From positions 1 through 61,638 of IMG/VR virus record IMGVR_UViG_3300046683_000206: 61,638 bases of DNA; one strand, given 5' to 3'. Numbering within the stretch: the stretch's first letter is position 1; every line of letters begins with the position of its first letter. Below are positions 6,670-14,446 of this stretch, one piece after another. The stretch is from a virus. Made by a program: the position numbers and the translations under genes. The notes under the pieces are model-generated. The model was not told the DNA's origin and searched no databases. It saw nothing but the letters and a program-made list of their open reading frames with translations.

Positions 6670-7202
6670 ACCGCGCCACCATCCTGCGCCTCGCTGCGCA
6701 CGCGCACGGCACGTCGGCGGTGCATTGGAACCGTGACCTTCTGGGCTGGTTCCATCACGACGCGAAGGGCGACCTGTACGTATGCGCGAAGTGTGCGGGC
6801 GAGATGCTCACACGCGGTCACTCGCTGACGCCCGCCACGCCTCTCTGGCGCGGCGACACGGTCACGCGGCCATGGGTCTGCGTCGTGTGCGCTGCGCGCC
6901 TCGCTGCGGCCTTCTGCGCCGAGATACGCGCCACGCTCACGCCCGACGAACTGGACACGGCAGTCAAGCGCAACCGGACCATCCGCGCGGGCTGCTGCGC
7001 CTCTCACGACTTCTGCGATGCCAACGTATGCATGATCGATGCTTGGCAGAAGGCGTTTGGTTTCGAATGGCACAGTGTCGAGGACGGCGACGAGAACGAC
7101 CCGGTTCACATGGCGCGCATCGATGCCGAAACGGAACTGTGCAACGAAGCGTGGGACGCCGCACGCGAATCCGAATTCACCCTGCAGGAGGTGCAACCGT
7201 GA
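6666..7202 (+). CDS. Early Cys-rich protein with probable zinc ribbon
   Basis: 178 residues from GTG (GTGA overlap). Two CxxC pairs at YVCAKCAGEM and WVCVVCAARL, about 35 residues apart, look like the two knuckles of a zinc ribbon. A further cluster GCCASHDFCDANVC lies near 114-127. The role is unknown. Zinc-binding early proteins often contact nucleic acid or host polymerase, but nothing here specifies that. Confidence 0.68.
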   Translation: MNRATILRLAAHAHGTSAVHWNRDLLGWFHHDAKGDLYVCAKCAGEMLTRGHSLTPATPLWRGDTVTRPWVCVVCAARLAAAFCAEIRATLTPDELDTAVKRNRTIRAGCCASHDFCDANVCMIDAWQKAFGFEWHSVEDGDENDPVHMARIDAETELCNEAWDAARESEFTLQEVQP

Positions 7203-7564
7203 CGGCCAGACAGTGGGCGCGTTGCGCGCAGTGCGGACTCGCAACCTACGTGTGCGCCAAGCGTGGCTGTCCGCCGCGCAAGGGCTACGTGCTGGCGCAG
7301 CGCAAGGGCGCGTACAACGAACGCCATGAGAGCGCGCACCAGACGCTCGCAGAGGTCAGCGCGGAGTGGCAGCGGATACGCGATGCGTGGGAGCGCGAGG
7401 TGGGCGCAGGCGTGCGCTCCGACGAGTTCCCGGTCGCCTTCGTCCGCAAGGGTGGCCGTTCGTTCGGCTACGTCTCTTGGAACGGGCGCGTGTGGTCTGG
7501 CGGGCCTAAGCAGTGGACCCCGGACACGCCGCTGCTGCAGGAGGCAACCCGTGCCGTACCGTAA
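7199..7564 (+). CDS. Early hypothetical protein with N-terminal Cys motifs
   Basis: 121 residues from GTG (GTGA overlap). The N terminus VTARQWARCAQCGLATYVCA continues to a further Cys in RGCP, giving a likely zinc knuckle. A helix (SAEWQRIRDAWEREV) and a Trp/Gly-rich end follow. It sits after another Cys-rich protein and may work with it. Confidence 0.65.
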   Translation: MTARQWARCAQCGLATYVCAKRGCPPRKGYVLAQRKGAYNERHESAHQTLAEVSAEWQRIRDAWEREVGAGVRSDEFPVAFVRKGGRSFGYVSWNGRVWSGGPKQWTPDTPLLQEATRAVP

Positions 7565-7811
7565 CCCGCTCGTCATCAGCATAGGCCGCAGGCACCTGTT
7601 CGCCGCGCACGACATGGCGGGGGCGCGTAAGGAGTATCTGCGCCTGCGCCGCGAGCATCGCAAGGCGCACCCCGGCGCACCGTTCCCCCCAGCCAAGGTG
7701 CGCGACGGCAACCGCAAGGATCGCCTCGTCGCCTGCATCAACAACGACGGTCGCGTTTACGAACCCGGCAGCGCGTTCTTCGATTGGATCAAGACCAAGC
7801 GCGGATTCTGA
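7551..7811 (+). CDS. Early basic hypothetical protein
   Basis: 86 residues from GTG (VPYRNPLVISIGRRHLFAAH). GGAGG lies 6-7 nt upstream, in the context AGGAGGCAACCC. It is rich in Arg and Lys, with a helix AGARKEYLRLRREHRKA that could bind nucleic acid. It overlaps the preceding gene by 14 nt in another frame. Confidence 0.62.
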   Translation: MPYRNPLVISIGRRHLFAAHDMAGARKEYLRLRREHRKAHPGAPFPPAKVRDGNRKDRLVACINNDGRVYEPGSAFFDWIKTKRGF

Positions 7812-7888
7812 CGGCTGTTGCGCTTCAAGGACGGAGCGCAGCGGCGGTCGCGATCACGCCACCGATAACCCGACAGGAGTTTCTACCC

Positions 7889-8200
7889 ATGACCCAACAA
7901 TCCCCGGCCTGCGGCTATCCTGACTGCGCCTGCGGGCGCGAGGCGGCTGCGGCCCAGGCCCGCGCCCAGGCCCGCGCCCATCACGCTGCTACCCATGTCG
8001 CGCCCGTGCTGTCGCACCTCGCGTTCACGGTCGCTCGCATCGCACGCGAGTCGCGAGTGATCGCGCTCGACCTTCACCGCCGTGGCCTCGCGACCAAGCT
8101 CGACCGTGCCTACCATCGCGGCCTGCGCGTCGGCGCACGCGAGATGGAACGCGAGGTCGTGCGCTACGCCACCAAACTCATCAAGGAAATCACGCCATGA
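7889..8200 (+). CDS. Early helical protein with Ala/Gln/Arg repeat
   Basis: 103 residues, starting MTQQSPACGYPDCACGREAA. A Cys triplet (CGYPDCAC) is followed by AAAQARAQARAHH, encoded by a 12-bp tandem repeat at 7952-7979, then a long amphipathic helix rich in Arg. CAGGAG and the CTACCC context precede the ATG. No family recognised. Confidence 0.62.
   Translation: MTQQSPACGYPDCACGREAAAAQARAQARAHHAATHVAPVLSHLAFTVARIARESRVIALDLHRRGLATKLDRAYHRGLRVGAREMEREVVRYATKLIKEITP
7952..7979 (+). repeat. Tandem 12-bp repeat GCCCAGGCCCGC
   Basis: Two perfect copies and a four-base partial third, in frame, coding for the QARAQARA run. Copy number may vary by slippage without a frameshift. Confidence 0.8.
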
Positions 8201-8400
8201 CTTTCACCCTGACGCCGTCCCGCAAGGTCTACATCATCAGCACGTCCGCGTGCCACTTCGTGAAGTACCTCGACCGCGAGCCGCGCCAGCGGTTATACGC
8301 GGCGCAGTTCGACGCACGCCACAAGACCCGCGAGCAGGTCGAGCAGTGGGTGCGCCACCAAGACAACCTGATTTTGACCGGAGGAGGAGGCTACCCATGA
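8197..8400 (+). CDS. Early small hypothetical protein
   Basis: 67 residues, starting MTFTLTPSRKVYIISTSACH. It overlaps both neighbours by ATGA. A short beta strand is followed by a basic helix (EPRQRLYAAQFDARHKTREQ). No domain recognised. Confidence 0.6.
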   Translation: MTFTLTPSRKVYIISTSACHFVKYLDREPRQRLYAAQFDARHKTREQVEQWVRHQDNLILTGGGGYP

Positions 8401-8660
8401 CTGAGTTCAACTGCTTGAACGGCCAGATCGACGACGAGGGTTGGTTCTTCACGTTCGGCTATGGGCATCGCCTGAAGAACGGCGAGAGTTTGCAGAACCG
8501 CTACTACCTGTCGCACGAACCGGATTTCGGTAAGGCGCGGCTGGAGATGTGGAAATTGCGCGGCGCAGTCTGGGCGATGCAGTACCCGATCTGCGACCTT
8601 GCAGGACAGGTGGCCGACTTTGGCCTGACCGAAATCACCGCAGAGGAGTTGAGCGAATGA
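8397..8660 (+). CDS. Early small hypothetical protein
   Basis: 87 residues, starting MTEFNCLNGQIDDEGWFFTF. GGAGGAGG and the CTACCC context precede the ATG. It is rich in aromatic residues and appears globular. The ATGA overlap with the next gene suggests coupled translation. Confidence 0.62.
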   Translation: MTEFNCLNGQIDDEGWFFTFGYGHRLKNGESLQNRYYLSHEPDFGKARLEMWKLRGAVWAMQYPICDLAGQVADFGLTEITAEELSE

Positions 8661-8845
8661 CGCACGCGACGAAGCTTTCCGAGATAGCCAGACTGCAGCA
8701 CCAGATCGACCTGTACTCGACCCTCTGCATGGCGTGCAAACACGACACAAGTCCCAACGTCGTGCGCGACCGCACGAAGCTCGAGGGTTCACTCGCGGCG
8801 GCACGCGAGTTGCTGGCGCGGCTGAAGAAGGAGGGCTACGAGTGA
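8657..8845 (+). CDS. Early small helical protein
   Basis: 62 residues, starting MTHATKLSEIARLQHQIDLY. Two helices flank a turn with CMACKHDT, which carries a CxxC. The C-terminal helix LEGSLAAARELLARLKKEGY is amphipathic, so it may dimerise. Function unknown. Confidence 0.58.
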   Translation: MTHATKLSEIARLQHQIDLYSTLCMACKHDTSPNVVRDRTKLEGSLAAARELLARLKKEGYE

Positions 8846-8979
8846 ACTACCGCAAAGACGAAGAGGCTCGAGCCATCCTGCGGCGCGAGTTGCGCGACAA
8901 CCTCGTCGCGTGCCTGGGCTGCATCTGCGTCGGCACGCTGATCGGCCTGTTCATCGGCCTCTCGCTCCGTTTCCACTGA
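8842..8979 (+). CDS. Early micro membrane protein
   Basis: 45 residues from GTG (GTGA overlap). A basic, charged N-terminal helix (NYRKDEEARAILRRELRDN) is followed by one transmembrane helix (about 23-42) containing GTLIGLFIG, a glycine-zipper-like pattern that favours self-association. The N terminus would face the cytoplasm. Possible roles include superinfection exclusion or membrane recruitment, but this is guesswork. Confidence 0.58.
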   Translation: MNYRKDEEARAILRRELRDNLVACLGCICVGTLIGLFIGLSLRFH

Positions 8980-9001
8980 CAACCCGATAGGAGGACTACC
9001 C

Positions 9002-9223
9002 ATGTGCCACGCAATCCTGAGAGTCAGTTTCAAGAACGACAAGACCATCCAGAACATGCAGTGCGACACGCCCGGTGTCATGCGGACGAAGATCAGCGAA
9101 CTGCAGGCGAACGATCAGGTGAAGCGCATCGGCGTGTTCGTGTGCCAGCAGCACATCGAGCGCGTCGAGAAGTGGACCGCGAAACCCTACGAGGTTCCCG
9201 GCGATGTGGTGCAGCAAGCATGA
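9002..9223 (+). CDS. Early small hypothetical protein
   Basis: 73 residues, starting MCHAILRVSFKNDKTIQNMQ. AGGAGG and the CTACCC context precede the ATG. A beta-alpha-beta pattern is likely (strand 3-10, helix near VMRTKISELQ, strand IGVFVCQQ). Function unknown. Confidence 0.6.
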   Translation: MCHAILRVSFKNDKTIQNMQCDTPGVMRTKISELQANDQVKRIGVFVCQQHIERVEKWTAKPYEVPGDVVQQA

Positions 9224-9486
9224 AGAAGACCACGAAGAAACCCGCTACCCCGGCCAGGCCCAAGCGCAAGCGTCGCAGCGTGCGCGACCCGGATCACTCC
9301 ATGTCGTGGCGTCAGCGGCAGGAAGCGAAGGGCGCGATGTTCGTGCAGTTCTGGACGCGCCCAGAGGTGGCGTCGAGGCTCAACGCGCTCATTGCGGCGC
9401 GTCGAGCTATCGAACCGCTGCGTCAGCGCAAAGCGATCAAGCCGAAAGACATCATCGAAGACCTGATTCTCTCAGCACATCTGTGA
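9220..9486 (+). CDS. Early basic protein, possible DNA binder
   Basis: 88 residues, starting MKKTTKKPATPARPKRKRRS. The basic Pro/Lys/Arg tail (1-25) precedes a helical domain (FVQFWTRPEVASRLNALIAA) that could be a small DNA-binding fold. It ends the operon. Its last 35 bases overlap the 3' end of the convergent methyltransferase gene. Confidence 0.6.
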   Translation: MKKTTKKPATPARPKRKRRSVRDPDHSMSWRQRQEAKGAMFVQFWTRPEVASRLNALIAARRAIEPLRQRKAIKPKDIIEDLILSAHL

Positions 9487-10999
9487 CCATCTGAATTCGT
9501 TCGCCTACCCACACGAACATCGGTACGGCGAACGAGTTCCCCAGCGCCTTGTAGCGGGGTCCGTCCTTTGCGACGTGACCCCGCTTTCCCATCGGGATGG
9601 CTGTCCAGTCATCGGGGAATCCCTGCAACCTCTCGCACTCACGCGGCGTCAGCCGACGCACCGCCGTCAGCGAACTCGCCACATCGGTCTGGCTCGCCTC
9701 AAGTTGGCTACCCTGACCGCTCGACGGGTACACGTTGAACGCGGTGAGGGTCTCGACCGTGTCGACATCGGTCCCCGGCGGGCGGTCGCCGCCGGTTTGG
9801 TTGCCGCCAGCGCGCAGCGTGGGTGAGATGTCGGAGACGAACACCGCGACCTGACCACCGGCGTCGGCACCGCTGTACAGCGGCGGCGTGACTTCGCTGG
9901 GCGCACCGTCCTTGTCGCGGGTGTAGTGGCTGGCCTTGAACGCGACCGGGATCAGAATCGCGCCTCGGCCGGTGCCATCTTCCGACGCTGCCCGACCGTG
10001 AACGTCGAGCGTGCGCGCAACGACCGGGATCATCGTCTGGCCCTCGTCGAAGGTTGTGTTGACGCCCTTGTGCATGCGCCTGGTGAGGCAGTTCGCGACC
10101 GCCGGGATCAGCGTCTCGGTTTCCGGATCGGTGCGCTTGCCGCCGTGGTGACCGCCTGCGTTGAGGCATTGCGACACGACCGGGACATCGGTCAGAGCAG
10201 GGACAGTTGTGGGAATGGCGTGTCCTGCGGCGGCTTCGTCTGGTCCGCATCGCCAGCCGAGACCGTCTGAGGCTCCGTTCGTGAGCGCGCCGACGGTTTC
10301 GGAGACTGCTCCACTGTCACCACTCCCGCTACGCTCTGCAGCGCCGCCAGCAAGGCTGCGGGCAACTCCTTCCCGCGGCGAGCGGCGCGGCGCAGGATCC
10401 CCGCGCAAGCTCGCGAGCTCAAGAAGTACCGCTGCGGCAGGTCGGTAGTCTCCAGAATATCCGACAAGGATGATGCGACGCCGCCGCTGGGGAACTCCGC
10501 AATACTGAGCGTCAAGCACTCGGTACGCGACTCCGTAGGCGTCAGGAATTCCGGCGACGAATCCGGCGGTCTGCCAGCCTCCGGGTGGGACTTCGACCAC
10601 TGTTCCCGTGAGCAAGCCCAGAAACGCTGCAAAGTCTCGTCCTCCTGAACTCGAGAGTAGGCCGGGGACGTTCTCCCAGACCAGCCAGCGGGGGCGATAT
10701 CGTGCAGCAATCGCAGCAAATGTGAGGGTGAGGTCACCACGCGGATCATCAAGTCCTTTTCGGAGTCCAGCGACCGAGAATGACTGGCAGGGTGTTCCTC
10801 CAACGAGAACATCGAGGTTTGCATCGGGCCACTCCTTGAAATTGGTCATGTCGCCCAGGTTGGGAACATGTGGAAAACGATACTTCAATACTTCGCACGG
10901 GAACGGGTCGATCTCCGACGCGAACACGCACTCCCAGCCGAGAGCGTCCCACGCCGCAGACGCGCCTTCGATGCCGCTTGCTACTGATCCGAATTTCAT
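9452..10999 (-). CDS. DNA (cytosine-5-)-methyltransferase
   Basis: 515 residues. It would transfer a methyl group from S-adenosylmethionine to C5 of cytosine in a specific DNA site. Visible motifs in order: motif I FGSVASGIEGAS (3-14), motif IV GGTPCQSFSVAG with catalytic Cys71, motif VI WENV (108-111), motif VIII QRRRR (171-175), a long target-recognition region (about 190-440), then RECERLQGFPDDW and motif X YKALGNSF. All key residues are present, so it should be active. No restriction enzyme lies beside it, so protection against host restriction or epigenetic control is more likely than a restriction-modification system. It is the last gene of its operon. Confidence 0.93.
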   Translation of the reverse strand: MKFGSVASGIEGASAAWDALGWECVFASEIDPFPCEVLKYRFPHVPNLGDMTNFKEWPDANLDVLVGGTPCQSFSVAGLRKGLDDPRGDLTLTFAAIAARYRPRWLVWENVPGLLSSSGGRDFAAFLGLLTGTVVEVPPGGWQTAGFVAGIPDAYGVAYRVLDAQYCGVPQRRRRIILVGYSGDYRPAAAVLLELASLRGDPAPRRSPREGVARSLAGGAAERSGSGDSGAVSETVGALTNGASDGLGWRCGPDEAAAGHAIPTTVPALTDVPVVSQCLNAGGHHGGKRTDPETETLIPAVANCLTRRMHKGVNTTFDEGQTMIPVVARTLDVHGRAASEDGTGRGAILIPVAFKASHYTRDKDGAPSEVTPPLYSGADAGGQVAVFVSDISPTLRAGGNQTGGDRPPGTDVDTVETLTAFNVYPSSGQGSQLEASQTDVASSLTAVRRLTPRECERLQGFPDDWTAIPMGKRGHVAKDGPRYKALGNSFAVPMFVWVGERIQMVTDVLRESGLR

Positions 11000-11553
11000 C
11001 GCGCACTCCCAAAAAGGTCGCAGACAGTTTCCACATCAGTGCGAGGGTTGCGATGGTGCGCCCACTGCTCCTGCTCCACGAACGTCTTCGACCAAAGCGC
11101 CTTGGCGATCTCGACGTATTCGGTGTTGCGTTCCTCGCCGTCGCTGCGCTTGCGGTGCCTGCCTGACGGATGCGCTTTGCGCTCCATCACCCAGCCGCTG
11201 GCCTTCAAGCTTGCGCCGTTCTCGCTCGTGTAAATGTACGTCTGGATTTTCGCGTAGCCCATCGCCTTGCCGATGCGCGCCGCCGCTGAGTACAGGAACG
11301 AGCAGGCGTTGTAAGTGCCGTCGCTGCACATGCGGGTGACCTCAAGAATCCTGGTCGGGTCGAGTCCGCTTGTCGGTCGACCGATGATGGCGCACGCGAC
11401 GAGCGCTCCGCTCGCCGTCAGCGCGCCGATGCAGAAGCGATGGCCCTGCGCGCGTTTGTGGTGCCGGTGATGCTTCTCGACGAATTCATTCGCGTCAGTC
11501 AACTCCAGAGGGACGAGACGCAGCTTTACCTTTTCGTGCAGAACGAACGTCAT
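10996..11553 (-). CDS. XF1762-like phage protein, GNAT-like fold
   Basis: 185 residues, starting MTFVLHEKVKLRLVPLELTD. The segment ANEFVEKHHRHHKRAQGHRF and the later GTYNACSFLYSAAARIGKAM match my recollection of the XF1762 family found in many phages. That family resembles N-acetyltransferases, with a beta strand giving IQTYIYTSENGASLKASGW as in the GNAT core. The substrate is unknown. It overlaps the methyltransferase start by ATGA and an upstream micro-gene by ATGA. The inner ATG was chosen over an in-frame start at 11625 because of that coupling. Confidence 0.75.
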   Translation of the reverse strand: MTFVLHEKVKLRLVPLELTDANEFVEKHHRHHKRAQGHRFCIGALTASGALVACAIIGRPTSGLDPTRILEVTRMCSDGTYNACSFLYSAAARIGKAMGYAKIQTYIYTSENGASLKASGWVMERKAHPSGRHRKRSDGEERNTEYVEIAKALWSKTFVEQEQWAHHRNPRTDVETVCDLFGSAR

Positions 11554-11702
11554 CCCAGCACCCTTGCACAAAACAGCCACGGGTTTCCTGCTTCCCGGCA
11601 CTCGCGCCAGGCCAGCCAGTCCCACGCGACGGTGCCAGCGATCAAGAGCAACACGATGATCGTGATCGCGATCACCCTGCCAAGTTCCGCATCAATCTTC
11701 AT
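11550..11702 (-). CDS. Micro membrane protein
   Basis: 50 residues, starting MKIDAELGRVIAITIIVLLL. One transmembrane helix (about 9-28) is followed by DWLAWRECREAGNPWLFCAR with two cysteines on the periplasmic or cytoplasmic side. The start lies 11 nt inside the end of the primase gene and the stop overlaps the next start by ATGA. The function is unknown. Confidence 0.6.
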   Translation of the reverse strand: MKIDAELGRVIAITIIVLLLIAGTVAWDWLAWRECREAGNPWLFCARVLG

Positions 11703-14028
11703 GTTTTCTCCACGCCTTTCGTGATCTCGGGCTGTCTTCAGGAAGCGACATCAGTTCGTTTTGTGTGTACGTGCAACTCATGTACGTGTAGCCCAACTGC
11801 CTCATGATGTTGCCCACGCGATTCGCCTCGCGGCGCTCAGTCTTTCCGATCTCGAGCTTGAGCGCGCCTGTCAGGATTTCGCCGGTCGTGACTCCGCTCT
11901 TCAGTCGCGCTTCCGGCTGGTCAAGCCAGTACTCAATCACGGTGACCCACTCGTCGCGCACGACGAACTCTGTCGCCGCTTCCGCCGCGAGCAGACGCGT
12001 CGCCTTGTCCTCGATCCACCACTTCTCGCCCGCCTTGTAGCGGTGCGTCGCCTCGGCCCACAGTTGATCGCGATCGGAGCGCAGCGTCTCGAGGTCGATC
12101 TCGTCGCAGACTTTCACGGGCCAGAAGCGCACGTTGCCGGTCGGATCGGACAGCACCTCGCTCGGGTTCGACGTGCCGCAGAAAACGCTGCACCGCGGGA
12201 TGGTCTGCACACGGTGCGCGTACGCTGGCCGGTACGTGTCTTCGTAGGTCGATATGAACGACTTGATCGATTCGACATCGTCGGCGCGCTTGAGCTTCGC
12301 CAGTTCGGCCATCTCAATGATCCAGACCTTGCTGCACTGTTCGATGGCCTTCGTGTTGTCACCGCCGATGCTGCCGTTCTGCACGGCGAACCACGGCGAG
12401 CCAAGCACCCTGAAGACTTCCGACTTCCCGGCGTCCTGCGCGCCGAACAGGATCAGCACGGTCTTGACCTGACACCCCGGCTGCATCGCACGGGCGACCG
12501 CCGAGATCATCCACGCCTTGCCGACGAAGTTGGTGAATTCATTGTTCGGTGCGCCGCAGTACGTCGTGAGCCACGTATCCAGCCGGGGCGTGCCATCCCA
12601 CTTCAGCGAGTGCAGGTAGTCGCGGACGGGATGAAAGCTGTTGCGCTTGGCGACGAGGTTCACCGCGTCCTTGAGCATGCCGCGGAAGTACAGCCCGGTG
12701 CGGTCGTACCAGCACTCCAGCATCGTGTCGTGGTGATCGGCCCACTCCTCGGGCTGCTCGCCCCACGGCGTCGGGCGCGTGGTCGTGACGCGTTGCCTGA
12801 GCTCGTCCCACGCCAGCACCCCGGCCCACTCGTCGGCGTAGAGCAGCGGCATGACCGCGTTCTCGGTGCAGCGCATGGCGGTCTGCTCGCCCGCGACGAT
12901 CTTTCCCTTGACCAAGTTCGTGCGCCACTTGCAGTACTTCCAATGCTTCGCGACCGCAGACAAATCCCACTGCTTCCTCGGCCCCGGTCGTTCGGGCGCT
13001 TCGGCTTCCGGCTCGTCTTCCCGCGGCATGAGGATGCCCGTGCGGGCCGGTTCCGCCTCGTAGACGTGCCGGCGCATGCGTGGCTCGCCGCCGACGGTTT
13101 CGATCAGCCAGTTGTCGAGTTGTTCGGGCGACCAGCCATCCTCGAGGAGCGCGTTCGCCGCGTCCCACTTCTCGTTGCAGTCCGAGACGTTCAAGATCCA
13201 CACTTCCGCCGCGATGCCACGCAGCCGCTCTACAAGCTCGCCCAGCGCGTGCGCGCCCGCCTCGTCGGCGTCGGGCCAGATGTACACGGTGCGGTCCTGC
13301 AGCGGGTCGAGGTCGGCCTTGGGGACGGCGTGCGAGCCGCCTGGCCACGTCGCGGCGACCCAGCGCCCGCCGCCCAGGATTCCAGCGGCGTCCGCGCTCT
13401 TCTCGCCCTCGACCAAGCACACGGGCAGCTTGGGTGACGCCGTCAGCAGGTGCAGGTTGTAGAGCGGGCGCGGCGCTTGCCAGTGGCCGTTGCGCCAGCC
13501 ATCGTCGGCGTAGGTGAACGCCCGGTACGACTTCCAGAGCGTCCCTTCCTTGTCCCACCATTCATATCTGCCGACGTAGAAGAGGATCTCGCGCCTTTTG
13601 CCGTGGTAGGTCCAGACCTTTTCGAGTTTCCACGGGTGCGGTGGATCCTCGCTCGGCTGGATTCGCATGTCGGGTTGCGCCGAGAACTCGTCGGGCGGCG
13701 CGTAGCATTTGCGCTTGACCTCGGCAGGCATCAGCTTGGGGAACGGGATGACCTTCCGCTCCGTCACGCCGCCGGTGATGATCTCCACGGCCCGCTGGAA
13801 CGAACAGCCCTCCTTGCGTTGCACGAACGCGATCGCGTCGCCGCCGACGCCGCATGAGTGGCAGAAAAAGAAGTCCTTGTGGGGAATGACCGCGAGCGAT
13901 GGCCGACGGTCATTGTGGAAGGGGCAGAGTCCTTTGTACTCGCGCCCGTTGCGCTTCAGTTCGACGTAGAGGCCGACAACTTCAGCGATGGAAAACGTGG
14001 CCTTGAGGCCAGCAACATCGACAGCCAT
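11692..14028 (-). CDS. Primase-helicase (CHC2 zinc finger, Toprim, VapE-type ATPase)
   Basis: 778 residues. It would prime and unwind DNA at the phage fork. The N-terminal CHC2-type zinc finger uses Cys35, His38, Cys56 and Cys59 (LCPFHND and FFCHSCGVGGDAI). A Toprim-like part follows at about 205-270 (CLVEGEKSADAAG and VYIWPDADEAG). The second half (about 420-740) is a virulence-associated-E type P-loop ATPase: Walker A FGAQDAGKSE near 525-534, Walker B-like VWIIEMAEL near 566, and CGTSNPSEVL with VRFWPVKV as sensor region. With no phage DNA polymerase visible, it presumably loads host polymerase. It starts 12 bp after the Tat-signal gene. Confidence 0.9.
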   Translation of the reverse strand: MAVDVAGLKATFSIAEVVGLYVELKRNGREYKGLCPFHNDRRPSLAVIPHKDFFFCHSCGVGGDAIAFVQRKEGCSFQRAVEIITGGVTERKVIPFPKLMPAEVKRKCYAPPDEFSAQPDMRIQPSEDPPHPWKLEKVWTYHGKRREILFYVGRYEWWDKEGTLWKSYRAFTYADDGWRNGHWQAPRPLYNLHLLTASPKLPVCLVEGEKSADAAGILGGGRWVAATWPGGSHAVPKADLDPLQDRTVYIWPDADEAGAHALGELVERLRGIAAEVWILNVSDCNEKWDAANALLEDGWSPEQLDNWLIETVGGEPRMRRHVYEAEPARTGILMPREDEPEAEAPERPGPRKQWDLSAVAKHWKYCKWRTNLVKGKIVAGEQTAMRCTENAVMPLLYADEWAGVLAWDELRQRVTTTRPTPWGEQPEEWADHHDTMLECWYDRTGLYFRGMLKDAVNLVAKRNSFHPVRDYLHSLKWDGTPRLDTWLTTYCGAPNNEFTNFVGKAWMISAVARAMQPGCQVKTVLILFGAQDAGKSEVFRVLGSPWFAVQNGSIGGDNTKAIEQCSKVWIIEMAELAKLKRADDVESIKSFISTYEDTYRPAYAHRVQTIPRCSVFCGTSNPSEVLSDPTGNVRFWPVKVCDEIDLETLRSDRDQLWAEATHRYKAGEKWWIEDKATRLLAAEAATEFVVRDEWVTVIEYWLDQPEARLKSGVTTGEILTGALKLEIGKTERREANRVGNIMRQLGYTYMSCTYTQNELMSLPEDSPRSRKAWRKHED

Positions 14029-14040
14029 GATGTTCTCCTG

Positions 14041-14442
14041 TCAGGCTGCGATCAGTGCATTGACATTGTCCCAGGTAGCCACGACCGGCACGACGACACC
14101 GTCGTGCGCGGGCGCTCCACTGCCGCGATACATGAAGCGCTGGAAGTCGCTGCGGTGCATCCGCCGGTCCCAACTTCTGGGGATGTACTTCAGGATCATC
14201 AGCGGCGCTGTGAGCGGGAAGTACGCGAACGCGTCTTCCGCGAGGAACGCAGGGTCGATAGCGAGGTCGGGATCGAAAGCCCAGCCACAGATCAGGCGCT
14301 GGTCGCGCGCCGCCTCGGTGACCGCAGGCAAGATGATCTGCGCCTCTTCAGGCACCCACAGTTTTGCCGCTGGCAGGATGATCACCGCTGCAGCCGTCGC
14401 GCCGAGCGCGCCCAGGAAACCACGTCGAGAGATGTTGACCAT
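14041..14442 (-). CDS. Protein with twin-arginine (Tat) signal sequence
   Basis: 133 residues, starting MVNISRRGFLGALGATAAAV. SRRGFLG fits the Tat consensus and is followed by a hydrophobic stretch to about residue 24 and KLWVPEEAQ. A Tat signal would carry a folded protein through the inner membrane. The rest (about 35-133) is mixed, with FYRG-type basic turns and a C-terminal beta strand (GVVVPVVATW). Small phage proteins with such N termini occur elsewhere, with unknown function. Its position between the helicase and primase genes is puzzling for an exported protein. GAGGT lies upstream of the start. Confidence 0.7.
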   Translation of the reverse strand: MVNISRRGFLGALGATAAAVIILPAAKLWVPEEAQIILPAVTEAARDQRLICGWAFDPDLAIDPAFLAEDAFAYFPLTAPLMILKYIPRSWDRRMHRSDFQRFMYRGSGAPAHDGVVVPVVATWDNVNALIAA

Positions 14443-14446
14443 TGGA

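Noticed and set aside
11761-13437. Plus-strand frame of 558 codons opposite the primase
   Set aside because: The minus-strand primase has clear motifs throughout; the antisense frame is low-complexity Arg/His/Val sequence.
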